This document shows, in pieces, positions 1-10,172 of a stretch of DNA of 64,000 nt (positions within the stretch are counted from its first letter, which is position 1; every line of letters begins with the position of its first letter). Made by a program: the position numbers and the translations under genes. The stretch comes from Guyanagaster necrorhizus. Lineage: Eukaryota > Basidiomycota > Agaricomycetes > Agaricales > Physalacriaceae. The notes beneath the pieces were generated by a model. The model was not told where the DNA came from. It saw nothing but the letters and a program-made list of their open reading frames with translations, and ran no database searches. The stretch spans positions 509,448 to 573,447 of the forward strand of contig NW_025064887.1 of assembly GCF_019112545.1 (NCBI RefSeq). The letters run 5' to 3'.

Positions 1-2
1 AC

Positions 3-774
3 ACACACCCGACACCCTGTCTATGGATTCATCCCCCACACTCGCCCGACGGCGTCCTCAGCTCCGACGTCGAGTGCCTCAAATGGCAAGCCTACCTTGC
101 TCTGCGAGGCCTTGATCGCATTGGCGTGCGTACCGACGTTGACCCACAAGGTGCTATTGACGGGCAGCTTCCAAATTTGTGGGATGGTGAGAAGTTGTTG
201 GCGGCGAGGGAGTTGCCTGCCTGGGTGGACATCAAGGCGAACATTGACAGCGATGACGGGCTGGAAGACTACAAAGACGAGGCGTCACGGGATGAGAGTC
301 GGGCATGGGTCGCGTTGTTGGAGGGATGCGTGCACGCTGCGCTGATCGTCGTTCAACCGACGCCGACGCCGTTCTCCCTGGCGGAAATCAAATCCCGCCC
401 AATCGAGTCCATCCTCACACCACCCCCGCCCCCACTATCAGGCCTCACATCCCTTTTCCCGCCATTTGGTACACGTATCCCCCGAGAAGCCATCCAGTCG
501 CGTTACCGCGAGGCTATTGGGGCGCTCTCCGAGAGGCTGGGCACTGACAAGTGGTTCTTGTCGTCCGAGTGCGTTCTCACTGTTTCTTTCCTTCGTAGCG
601 CTCACGCGTGGTAGGGCCCCAACACCACTCGACGCGCTCGTCTTTGCATATTTGCACTGTATACTGCATTCGAAAGACTCGATGCGCATTGAGGTGACGC
701 GCAGGGTGAATCTGGTTGCATGGGAGTGGAGGGTGAGAGGACTGGTTAGGGCAGCGTTTATACCGAGGCGGTGA
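3..774 (+). CDS. SAM37: Sam37/metaxin-like mitochondrial outer-membrane import protein, 3' part
   Basis: The gene is cut by the left edge of the window. The open frame from base 3 reads LWIHPPHSPDGVLSSDVECL and continues without a stop to an intron at 569-614 (46 nt, GTGCGT to GGTAG). The second exon gives APTPLDALVFAYLHCILHSK, the 'PTxLDALVFAYL' block typical of metaxin/Sam37 C-terminal GST-like domains, and ends with TGA at 772-774. Sam37 and metaxins are subunits of the SAM complex, which inserts beta-barrel proteins into the mitochondrial outer membrane. The intron was placed so that the phase-2 join restores KWFLSSE-APTPLDALV. A donor at 563 gives the same frame and is an alternative. 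The start codon and the thioredoxin-like N-terminal part lie outside the window, so total length is unknown. Confidence 0.8.
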
Positions 775-1427
775 TGTCCGTCCCCAGTATCTAATGATGT
801 TCCTATAGCTTATCACTTTCTTTGGCTCAGCGAGGTCATTGCGCAATGATATTGGTCCCTACAGTGCAAGGTCCACAAGGTTCTGGCTGTTCTTCCGTCA
901 TTTCCAGTGAGGTCGACAGGGCAGAGTTTGGAATCACTCACGACATTTCTGTCCCTCTGTGCGATCGTCGTTGACTTCCCACCACAATGTCCACACATTC
1001 TGAGGCCCTCGTTGGTGATGTCAAGAGCTCATGCTTGAAATCTCGGTTGGCACTGATGACAGAGTAGAAAATGACACTACGCATTGTATGAATACGCTTA
1101 TCCTGCCAAATGATCAAGCAAGAGATTCGGACTGAAAGGATCTGCTTCTTATCAATAGCTCTGTACATTTTCTTGGGTAAATATTCAAGTTGAGAGGCCT
1201 GATAGTAAATCGAAAAAAACAAGAGAGCAAATCGTCCTTGGATCAGGAGGTTTACCCCTAACTGGTGCCCAGGTTTCTTGTCGACCTCCATTCATGACTT
1301 TGCTAGATTCAGCACTCGTGTTACCTCGCCTAGCTTACGATTGGCATAAGCCGATCGGCACTGACCCGGGACTCGTATGTAATGACCATGACCTTGACCT
1401 TCCCCAACGCCTGTGTCTTACTACCCC
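775..1427. other. intergenic, no gene recognised
   Basis: This is the 650-bp stretch between the Sam37-like stop and the TLC protein start. Short open frames on both strands have no family-like motifs or splice-supported continuation. It presumably holds the 3' UTR of the first gene and the promoter of the next. Confidence 0.5.
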
Positions 1428-2571
1428 ATGGACACCCTCACCACCTACGCCCTCCAAGCAGGCCTCACCGCCCTCCCGCCCCACCTCCCCACCCTCCTCG
1501 CCGCCCTCGCCTTCTTCACCTTCATCCACCTCCTCGTCGCGCCTCTCGCCAGCCATGCCTTCTTCCCCGACACCTACGGCAAGATGGGACAAAGGGCGAG
1601 GAACAACTGGTCAGTCGCCGAGTCGCTCTTTTTTTTCGCGTCTCAAGCTCAAAGGCGCAGGTGCATACACATCGTGTCCCAAGTGCACGTCACGATGGTC
1701 ATCCCGCTCGCTCTGGGATGTCTCAATTTCGAGGCGCTGGACCGGGATCGGGCGTTTGGGTGGGACGACAGGGTGGGGAGGCTGATTGCTATTTCTAGTG
1801 GGTGAGTCCGGTTCCTGCTGTGCCTCTGAAGGAACGGAGGGGTTCTGAGTGAGTTGGGCGAGCAGGTATTTCATTTGGGACACCGTCGATGCCATCGTCA
1901 ACTTTGTCGATATCGGTTTTGTCGTACACGGCCTGGCGTGTTTGGCCATCTATCTTGGGTCCTTCGTACGTCTGTCTGTTTGTGGTTTTTCTTTTTCTTT
2001 TCTTTTGTTCATTCGTGTGTTTAGAAACCGTTCTTGGCGTACTACGCCGCGCGGTGTCTTCTCTGGGAAGCGTATGTTCATCTAATCAAGGACTGATATC
2101 CGACCTCGCCTTTGACATCTACGCCAGGAGCACCTTCTTCCTCAACATCCACTGGTTCCTCGACAAGACGAAACGTACCGGGAGCAACTTTCAGCTCATC
2201 AATGGCATGTTCCTCCTCGTGACCTTTTTCGCCGTGAGGCTCGTGTATGGAGGGATGTCTGTCGTACGTGTTTTTACGCGCGTTTCTTGGCGCTCAACCT
2301 AAACCTCGGTTACCACCAGTCATACCAATTCGCGCATACACTATACCAAGTCCGGCATCAAGTGCCGCTCGCCTATATCTTCATCTATGGAGGAGGAAAT
2401 GTCGTGTTACAGAGTCTCAACTGGCTGTGGTGCGTTTCAGTTTTTTTTTCAGATTCTGCCTAGTCGCCAAACTGAAGCTTGGATAGGTTCGGGAAGATGA
2501 TTGCGGCTGTTCGGAAGCGATTCTCTGACGACGCAGTCAAGAATATTAGTAATGGGACTTCGCCAAAGTAG
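1428..2571 (+). CDS. TLC-domain (TRAM/LAG1/CLN8-type) integral membrane protein
   Basis: The model is join(1428..1609,1661..1801,1866..1965,2025..2071,2128..2263,2320..2429,2487..2571). ATG at 1428 opens MDTLTTYALQAGL and a first hydrophobic helix (LLAALAFFTFIHLLVAPLAS). The next exons read NNWCIHIVSQVHVTMVIPLALG, YFIWDTVDAIVNFVDIGFVV, STFFLNIHWFLDKTKRTGSN and QVPLAYIFIYGGGNVVLQSL. The NNW at an exon end, the FIWD motif, the NIHWFLDK loop and several membrane helices are the pattern of fungal TLC proteins of the TMEM56/Ypr114w-like group rather than ceramide synthases. Substrate and role are not established for this group. The 51-nt first intron keeps frame either way, but removing it restores the NNWCIHIVS block. 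All introns are GT-AG and 51-64 nt. Confidence 0.85.
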
Positions 2572-3597
2572 AACGGACGTTTGAGGATACTCAGCACACA
2601 CTACTATGCAATAAAGATATTTATTTCCCCGTAGTTGTTGGTAAGAGAATCACGTTTGTGAGGTACGTACTGCGTTATGGCGCTGACCGGTCGCAATAAT
2701 ACCTGGCAAGACGGCGCAGTCTTTTACCTAAATTAGCGTTTGCAACAAAGGATAACGTTGCTATGAAAGTCCAACTTTGCTAGACCCCACTCGACGAGAG
2801 AAGAAGTGTATTTCCCACACGGGATAGTTCAAAGCTAGGAGAACACGTCGGCAACACTCCCCAAATAATAGTTCAGTCGCTTCTTCTCGGCCTCAACGGG
2901 TTGCAGGAACATCGGTGTTGGGCAAAACCCGGTAACTGTTGGCCTTTTGTTCCCTTGAGTGTTCATACTTTGTTTCGAGATGTATTAGGACACGGAACTT
3001 TAAGAAGCAGTTTGGGCTTTGATACACAATTGAAAGCAAGAAACGTCCCTGTTACTTATACGTCGCACTGCGGCGGCAGAAGTCTACATACGAGTTGATG
3101 AAAAGACTTTGTTTGGCAATCCGGACATTGGAGGCTCGCAGGATTTAACTGGGGCCTCCAGATTCGCGGCGGTGTATGCAACCACTGGACAATCTGAAGT
3201 ATGTACGGATCAGGGAAGGACCTAACCTGATGTAGAGAATGTGGTTCAGTTGGGAGAGCGATGCTTGGTTCCTGCAATACGAAATCGTTGAGGCATGTAC
3301 TACTAGTGTTTTCAGTACTTGGGGTAGGACCACGTCGCGAGGACTACTCTCATCGAAGATGTCGATGGGCACGGCAAGGTAAACGTTGGGGGAGTTGGCT
3401 AAGGGAAGGGAGGATGAATGGAGAATGTAGGGATCTTACTCAGTTCAATCCTGGGTAGCCGCAGTATACATATCGTCCGTCGTCACTTTGGTACTTTTGT
3501 AGGATGACGTTCACCGCGAGTGCAGTTCAATCCTGGGTGTCAGGGTTTCATTTGCTTTCACAACACCGAATCATTAAGGGAGTAATGAACAAGGTGA
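2572..3597. other. intergenic with a weak coding-like patch on the minus strand
   Basis: There is no clear gene. On the minus strand 3145-3372 is open and reads VPIDIFDESSPRDVVLPQVL. A nearby frame (3056-3277) contains LQCPDCQTKSFHQLVC. The two could be exons of a decayed or small gene, but I could not join them into a convincing model. B-box-like GTTCAATCC occurs near 3443 and 3526 (see rejected items). Confidence 0.3.
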
Positions 3598-4153
3598 TCA
3601 TATCTCCCTCAAAAATTGGCGAACTTGATGTTCCCTCAGCGCGCCAGTAAAGGTCTTGATGGCCTTGCCTCCCTGGAATGCCACGACGGTTGGAAGTGCG
3701 CGTACCTGTACGGGGTAAGCCGTGAGAATACAACACAAGTAGTAAACGCACTTTGAAGCGTTGAGAAAGCTCCCTTCCCTCTTCGGTATCAGTGTTTATG
3801 GTCACTAGATCCAACGGCTGGCGAGAGGCAGTCTCGGTAGCAGGATCTTGGGTGAGGTGTTCGAGGATGGGAGAGAGGACCTTGCAAGGCTGACACCAGC
3901 TGCAGAGCATGAGCCTAGAAAATCATGGGTAAGCAGGTTAGCTTACTCTGCATAGAAATCGACGAGGATGATGCGTCCTTCTGCTGTGGTCACTTTTTTA
4001 AAGGTCTATAGTGGGTTAGGAGGGTAGGGAGTGTAGAGGGAACGGACGGACGTGAAAGTCGGCATCGAGGTAGTGGTCAAAGCTGCGAGGGGTGGAGGAG
4101 AAGTTGCGGCGGGAGAGACGGGACGCGAGGGATCTGAGGGTGAGCGAGGACAT
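3598..4153 (-). CDS. mitochondrial thioredoxin
   Basis: The model is complement(join(3598..3705,3752..3899,3947..4005,4052..4153)). ATG at 4153 starts MSSLTLRSLASRLSRRNFSS, an arginine- and serine-rich, acid-free leader typical of a mitochondrial presequence. The thioredoxin fold follows: TFKKVTTAEGRIILVDFYAD, then WCQPCKVLSPILEHL, the TINTDTEEGRELSQRFKVRA strand and LPTVVAFQGGKAIKTFTGAL with the cis-proline loop (LPTVV). The active site is WCQPC, not the commoner WCGPC. The 47-nt intron before it was set at 3900-3946, because only that acceptor gives VDFYADWCQPC; a nearer AG would insert extra residues. It reduces disulfides in the matrix using thioredoxin reductase. It ends with a short LREI helix. 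Confidence 0.9.
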
Positions 4154-4285
4154 GGCGGTGAAAAATTAGAGATGTGATGTCATCAAAGTTGGCCGGGTTG
4201 GCCGACTCGGACTCTGATATTACTATAACGATGGTAATCCCTGGGAACGTATAAACGCCTGTTCTTCGTCCCTCTTTCGTTCGTC

Positions 4286-5097
4286 ATGCATTTCCTTCTG
4301 TTTGCTGTCCTGGTGTCAGCTGTTTTTGTTTCTGCAGCAGACCATTTGGTGACCGTCGGGGACGGAGGAGTGAGTTGTCTGCCTTTGCGACATTGTATCA
4401 CTCACGAGTCTGGCTAGGCGCTGGCGTTCAACCCAACAAGGTGAACACGTCCGCCTACAGGTCTACACGCAGCAACTGACATGGTGTGTGTGCAGTGTGA
4501 CTGCTGTCCAGGGAGACACTGTCACCTTTTCATTGTGAGCCATCCTCCCACACAACCACCCTTGCTGATACCCTCCCCAGCCGCGCCAACAACCATGTAC
4601 GTCAACGTCAGATCATCATTACCTGCGTTGTTAGCATCTAACACGCCTCCCAGTCCGCAACCCAGTCCACGTTCGCCTCGCCCTGCACAAAATCCGGCAT
4701 CGACTCGGGCTTTGTCCCCATCCCGGCCAACAGCACCCTCTTTGGCCAGTGGTCGTTTACCGTCGACAACGGCTCTGCCCCGCTCTGGTTCTTCTGCGCA
4801 CAGACAGGCCATTGTGAGGCAGGCATGGTCTTTGCCGTTAATCCCACCCAGGAGAAGAGTTTTCAGGCGTTTTTGGATAATGCACAAGGCAATGGTACTA
4901 CTGCGTCCTCCACCGTGAGCGCGTCCTCCACCATGAGCACGTCCAGGATGGTGTCCAGCATTAGCACGACTGCCTCGGCTTCTGCTTCCAGTACCACCCT
5001 CAACACTACTGCAGCTAGCAACCGCGCCGCCCCCAGTCTGCGCATACATCGCGTCGCATTCACAGTAGTAGCTCTGATTTTTGGTATTCTAATCTAG
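4286..5097 (+). CDS. secreted GPI-anchored cupredoxin-like protein with Ser/Thr-rich tail
   Basis: The model is join(4286..4369,4418..4440,4496..4534,4581..4596,4654..5097), including micro-exons of 23, 39 and 16 nt. MHFLLFAVLVSAVFVSAADH is a signal peptide. The domain then reads HLVTVGDGGALAFNPTSVTA, VQGDTVTFSFRANNH, SATQSTFASPCTKSGIDSGF and PLWFFCAQTGHCEAGMVFAV. The Cys-x4-His-Cys-x2-Gly-Met block matches the blue-copper ligand loop of plantacyanin-like cupredoxins. A serine/threonine-rich stretch from about residue 140 and a hydrophobic end (VAFTVVALIFGILI) suggest O-glycosylation and a GPI anchor. Such proteins are common at basidiomycete cell surfaces; copper binding is inferred and the substrate is unknown. 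The intron chain is supported by continuous frame and GT-AG ends throughout. Confidence 0.88.
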
Positions 5098-5160
5098 AGA
5101 ATTGTACAGGAATATAATTCGACTCACTTTGACGCGTCTTCTTCTTCTTCTTCCAGGGAT

Positions 5161-5631
5161 ATGGCATCGAACTGGGACCGAATCAGTAAGGACTTGTCCG
5201 TATCGTCCAGTGACCTCGGAGTGATCAAGAAAAACGCGTGTCAGAAGAGGTAAAACCAAGTGTCGGCGCCGTCCAATTACAGCCACACAAAAAACACAAT
5301 GTACGCAGTCCCAAGATTTTCAAAGTGGTAGAAAACGCGTGCACGCGAATGTCGATGGTTTCCCATTGTAATTCTAACCCAAAATTGTACTCTCAGGGCA
5401 TTCCTAGCCCGCTGGGCGGCCTTTGGGTTAATTTCTGAAGCCTGGCGCTCGTATCTCCTTCGAATCAGAGTATACTACTCGAAATTTGCGATCCTAGGGC
5501 AACAATTTGAAGAGAGTCGGGAGGAAGGCTCACTCGCCGATTTGCGTGCGGGTTCTGTCGATCACGAAAGACAAGACAAGGATCGCCAAAGCATCAGGCC
5601 GAGCAGACAAATCATCAACATCCCCCCCTGA
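5161..5631 (+). CDS. tentative small protein with one hydrophobic helix
   Basis: This gene model is uncertain. ATG at 5161 opens MASNWDRISKDLSVSSSDLG. An intron at about 5238-5282 (or the shorter 5250-5282) and another at 5301-5396 lead to a third exon beginning MAFLARWAAFGLISEAWRSY, followed by a basic stretch and TGA at 5629-5631, for about 110 residues. I do not recognise the family. The opposite strand is also open over much of this area, including a C-terminus-like SLDDTDKSLLIRSQ...DASK stop near 5130 and an ATG-started 55-codon frame at 5562-5729. The strand is therefore not settled. Confidence 0.3.
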
Positions 5632-7756
5632 GACTTGAGACGACTCTGCATTTCCTGCCACTCTTCTCGTGGTACCTTCACAGTCCCGAGACCGAACAAG
5701 AAAAGATACTCTTCGAATTTCTGCTGCATGCAAAGACCGTGATGTAGGGGTCATGCTCGAAGGGTCGGGGCAGGGACATGTCGAGGTAGAGGAACAGGAC
5801 TCAGTTCATAGTTGGTGGTAGTTCGATGACTGAATTTCACAACGCAGTGCTCGATCATTAGCCGACTATAAGAAGGACCAAAGTAAAAGACCATCTAAAA
5901 AAGTGAGATCCATATCTTGCAAATGATCAGCGCCCAAACTCAAGACATTCTATCTTTGAATAGCACAGCTGGTTCTCTTGCGAGAAACTATGCACGTCCC
6001 GTCCTGTACAACAGACTAGCTCGTTTTCGTGGTGGTAAAGAGGATGACTTTGTTTGTTCTCCTCCGGTAGTCGGCGCGAATGACTACACAACCCACTGTC
6101 GCCCCCGTTTCTAACACCGCACTTCAGGATATCTCATAGGATGGAAGGACTTCACCGATACATCTATTGTAGGCGCGCACAAATTAGGGCCAATTCTTCC
6201 TGGGTGCTCGAACTTGCTATGCCGCCGGTGCATGATTCCAGTGAGACCTGTTGAATAAAAAAATATCAGGACTGAGGAACGTGATCGATCACAACACGAA
6301 ATTCACTTCTACTCCCCGGTAATCATCACAAACGTCGACGGATATCACTACGCGAACACGAATACTCGGATCCATAACCTATTCATTCCATGCCAAACCG
6401 AAATCGCATCTTTTGATGTAAATTCAGGGTTGAAAATTTGAAGTAAAAGGTCAAGAGCTGACGCTCACGCGCCTTCCACCTATAACAACGCGCTCTTCAG
6501 AATAGATCAATACCTCGTTAGAGGCGCCGTGTCTTCGCCGCGGTCTCATCAAAATCACTTCCAACTGTCATGGCCAAAGTGCACGAGCTCATGGTGGACC
6601 CTTGCCCGGGCTGGGTTCTAACTGCTAAATGGAACTTGAGGGAATTAAATCGATCCATTGGAGGCGTATCCCTTCTGCCGCGGCTCCGGTGTATCAAAGT
6701 AGCTTTGACTGGGCCCGATTTGAAGGCACCTTGTTGAGAAAAGTGATCGGGGCAGCGATGTGTGAGCACCCCACATGTGGAGTAGAAATCGAACGATGGC
6801 ATGGTTCAAGCGCCGTGTCTCCGTATAGCATCAAAATCACACGCGCACTATTCGCAGAACTGGCCTATGTACACGCATGCCAAGAGGGAATGAATGATGC
6901 AGGAACGAATAATAGCTCGCCTGTGTCCGCAGAAGCTTGAGCTACGGGGAAAGAAGTTGTGGATAAAGAAAGTAGCTCTTTTTCGATGGCCAAGTGTTCC
7001 TTGTGGTACTATCTGACACGGCGTCGTGAAGCCCTAGTGCCAAGACGCCTTTACGGTCGTGAGCCCCGGTGCTTATGGGAAATTCGCGCACGCAAGTTGC
7101 GCCATACATATCATTCCACAGAAAAAAGGTCGAACAGTGCAGTCTTTTCTGGAAGCGCTGTGTCGCCGTCGCATCATCAGAATCAGAATAAGCACACGTC
7201 GCCCGTGGCCGGGACACCCAATTTCGTCCCCCCTCCCCCCTCTCAAATCGCGTGCTGAATAACGGGGTTGAACTCGGTGTGAAGAAAACGGCTTTTCGTC
7301 CTTGGAGCAAAGTGGAATTGAAGGCTCTAATCTGTGAGTTGAGCAGTACATCCGCCTCATAGAGTAATCTTTTGCGATAGCCGGAAACTTTCGTAAATAT
7401 GAGGTGCTTAGCAAAAATAAGCGAGGCTCGGCAGCGGATGGCCGGGGCGTTGTACAAATATACTGATAATTAACCGGTGGCATCAGCTTTATATCTATGA
7501 AATTTAACAAAAATGCATGTAAAATGACTGGAGGACGTACTTTGATGAAAGGCAGACTGTTGATGGCTGTTGATTCAACATCAGTGCCGGAAATTCAAAG
7601 TCCGCTGATCCAGCTTTCCAGCCAACCTGTCGACCCTTGACCTCCTCTCCTTTTCTTCAAAAGGTCAGCTGCGCGAGTCCCTTTCTCTAGGTTTCACCTC
7701 ATTCTCGTTTCCAGCTTTCTTTCCTTGTAATCCACTTCAAAATCCCCGTTATCAGC
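5632..7756. other. long intergenic stretch, no recognised gene
   Basis: No motif-bearing protein could be assembled on either strand. A diverged motif around GCGCCGTGTC...ATCAAAATCAC occurs three times (about 6523, 6809 and 7153) with roughly 300-bp spacing. The last 200 bp are pyrimidine-rich and probably belong to the promoter or 5' UTR of the first G gamma gene. Confidence 0.4.
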
Positions 7757-8165
7757 ATGAATGCCCGGCCTCACAAAGTGCGCCTTCGTTGTCTTGGTTT
7801 TTGGAGGAACCTTGGCTTACGGACATTCTTAGCAATCTATGTCTGAGCTGAAGCTTCGACGGTTAACCGAGCATAACCAGCGGCTGAGGGAGGACCTTGC
7901 GAGGCCTAGGGTTCGAGTGAGTGAGGCAAGTGCGAGGTACGGGTTCAGATATCTCCTTTCTGTGCAGCGGTGACAACTTTGCCCGATTGTATTTAGTTTG
8001 ATACGTTACTGCAAGACGACGAAAGATCACCTCGTATGCCTATTACCTTGTCGCTTGCCAACCTTCTCACGGCTGTTGTAGGTGCCTTCAGTATGGGGAC
8101 CAGTCGGAAAGGGAGAAGATCCGTACGCACCGCCAGCACAGGGCTGCAGTTGCGTCGTTATGTGA
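7757..8165 (+). CDS. heterotrimeric G-protein gamma subunit, copy 1 (CAAX = CVVM)
   Basis: The model is join(7757..7777,7833..7936,7997..8033,8082..8165), 81 residues. It starts [18 protein letters not shown], where the 21-nt first exon joins the MSELK exon across a 55-nt intron. A helix [20 protein letters not shown] follows, then [20 protein letters not shown] and the tail [11 protein letters not shown]. The short coiled helix, the xLVPSVWGP block and the terminal CAAX box identify a fungal G gamma. The terminal Cys is expected to be farnesylated, and the Cys two residues before it could be palmitoylated. G gamma pairs with a WD-repeat G beta to carry pheromone and nutrient signals at the plasma membrane. 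A shorter start at 7839 (MSELK) is possible, but an in-frame TAG precedes it, so the upstream exon is preferred. Confidence 0.9.
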
Positions 8166-8878
8166 TTGCTCTCTGTCGTTCCTGTTTCTTTTCTACTCGG
8201 ATTTTTCATCACTCATGGAGGAGTCATCCGTTACTTTGGAATGTGTGCCAAGGCAGACACGATATTCGGATTGCTCTTCAACAAGCCAACCCTCACATTC
8301 GTTTACCCCCTCCCCTGTCCCTCGCCAACAGGATACCCGCCACCCGATCCTGTTCGGTTGGCACCCAACCATCACCAATATCCAGTTTTCATCCAGTTCT
8401 CACCTCTACATTATTTTTCTTTGCTGCTGCTTTCTTATCATCATCATCATTTGGTATATCATCAGGTCGTTGCTTTACTATAAATTTATTGGTCATCGGC
8501 TCGATTCGCTTGTCCCGTGCAGTGCTGCCCGAATCCTATGTTAGAAATAAGTAGTGTGTCTATAGCGTGGAACGCAAATCCTAAATACGGGCGGACAAGC
8601 TAAACTTTGAAAAAAGAAAAAGAAAAAAAAAAGGGATGTGATATGCAGTGCTGATAAATACCGGGTCCCACATTTGATGCCGGGTATATATGTATCTTTG
8701 CCTGTGACGGTCAACCCATCCACCTTGTAGCCAAAGGATACCGTCGCTCACGGTTGTCCTTTGCATCTTTAATTGCCCACGCTGAGTGAGCTGTTCCTTC
8801 TGTCGTGATATTGTTGGCACTTGCTCACGGTTCAGCCAAGATCGCGAATACGGATACCGCCCGCCCCGATCACCTCCT
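8166..8878. other. intergenic spacer between the G gamma genes
   Basis: The spacer contains a CAT-rich run (TCATCATCATCATCAT) near 8440 and an A-rich tract near 8608-8635. No gene is seen. It should hold the 3' UTR of copy 1 and the promoter of copy 2. Confidence 0.5.
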
Positions 8879-9238
8879 ATGAGCACTCGCACAGGAGGCC
8901 GCCAGGCCATGTCCGAGCTCAAGCTCCGTCGCCTGCTAGAGCATAATCAGCGGCTGAGGGAGGACCTGGCCCGGCCGAGGGTAAGGGTCAGTGAGGCCAG
9001 TGCGAGGTACGTTCCTTCCTCTCTCCGTATCTGATATCTGTCTGTGTCTTACCAGCGCCCAGTCTCATACGGTACTGCAAAACAACAAAAGATCATCTCG
9101 TGCGTTTCCTGTCGATTTATCTTTTGCCTCCTGCTCACACCCCGAACACAGGTCCCGTCGGTGTGGGGTCCCGTTGGACGGGCGGAGGATCCTTATGGAC
9201 AACAAAGAACGGATTGCCAGTGCTGTTCTTTGCAGTAG
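8879..9238 (+). CDS. heterotrimeric G-protein gamma subunit, copy 2 (CAAX = CSLQ)
   Basis: The model is join(8879..9006,9063..9099,9152..9238), 83 residues. It starts [20 protein letters not shown] and is nearly identical to copy 1 through the helix and the [20 protein letters not shown] core. It then diverges to [20 protein letters not shown]. Two introns sit at exactly the same positions and phases as in copy 1 (after SAS, phase 2; after DHL, phase 0), which shows tandem duplication. The 5' intron of copy 1 is absent here. The first intron was ended at 9062, because the nearer AG breaks the frame of SLIRYC. A Cys precedes the CAAX Cys, so dual lipidation is plausible. The different N-terminus and tail suggest partial specialisation or relaxed constraint. 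Confidence 0.88.
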
Positions 9239-9419
9239 CGTTCTTCTTTAAACATGTTCTATCTATGGATTCTGTTGTTGTATGTACACCGACTATCTAT
9301 GTATTGCATTGTATGTATCATCCTTTCCTTCTCGTCCTCTATCATCGCATTCAGGCCCCCGCCACTTTATTATTATTAATCCCGAGTGTACCTTGATCTG
9401 GAGGCGACTTGCTTGATTC

Positions 9420-9710
9420 ATGCGCCTTGCCCCTGCTAGGAACAGCACCACAGATTCTGATCGAAGTCGTGTAGCACTGTACCTTGCCAATCATCCAAGT
9501 ATGTGGAAAAGCGCAGGTCGGACACCTGTCTACGCTCCGAGCCGTCGCAGTTCTATCTCTGCAACCAAAGCGTTTCAGAGTCATTCATTTGCGTCTACTG
9601 CTGACCAAAGCATCCAGAAAACTTCAGCATTCGCCCCAATGCTCGACGCTAAACGCAAACGTTTAAACGTCAACGATATCAATCAACGGACGGAGCCAGT
9701 CACCGGTTGA
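9420..9710 (+). CDS. hypothetical small ORF
   Basis: A 96-codon ATG-started frame reads MRLAPARNSTTDSDRSRVAL and ends ...NQRTEPVTG with TGA. It is basic and serine-rich, with no signal peptide, membrane segment or recognised motif. It lies in the 3' flank of the second G gamma and may be part of that transcript or a chance ORF. Confidence 0.2.
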   Translation: MRLAPARNSTTDSDRSRVALYLANHPSMWKSAGRTPVYAPSRRSSISATKAFQSHSFASTADQSIQKTSAFAPMLDAKRKRLNVNDINQRTEPVTG

Positions 9711-10172
9711 AACAGGTGATGGCTTGCTACCATGCTTTACTCCGATATCAATCATTCTCTTCCATCGATGAGACACCGAGTATCGACCTGACCATCGAGT
9801 AACGGCACAGCATTCTCACGGCAGCTTGTATCTTATAATCTCCTAATGTTCTAGGTGCACATGCACACCTCGTGAGGCTGTCACCGTTTACGAGCATGAC
9901 GTTTACAGCTATTCATTCACATTATGCGTAAAGTAGAATCTGACGAGAAAAAAAGTTCCGAAACCCGGGAGAAGTAGGTCGCCTCTATCACTGACAGCAT
10001 AACGAGAGGGTGAGGCATGAAGACCGTATGACAAGGTACAAGAATCCAAGCACGATTCGATTACAGTTTACAAGCAGAGTTCAAAAGCATATCGGACCCC
10101 CAGAAAATCCCTAGAGGCAAAGGAGTAGGGCAACGCCAACGCCAGCAAGAAGCACGTCCAAGTAAGCACAAC
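9711..10172. other. intergenic, no gene recognised
   Basis: This gap lies between the small ORF and the 3' end of the coiled-coil gene. No coding signal, repeat or RNA fold was recognised. Confidence 0.4.

Noticed and set aside
1335..1592. Minus-strand Glu/Gly-rich ORF
   Set aside because: It is the antisense shadow of the first exon of the TLC protein, caused by its proline-rich neighbouring frame.
3395..3462. tRNA-like 3' half: CTCAG-TTCAATC-CTGGG arm with partly pairing ends
   Set aside because: The T-arm pairs and a 7-base end pairs at six of seven positions, but there is no A box and no D or anticodon arm, so it is not a tRNA gene.
3900..3946. Shorter 32-nt intron (3915-3946) in the thioredoxin gene
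   Set aside because: It would insert five extra residues before the active site; the 47-nt intron restores VDFYADWCQPC.
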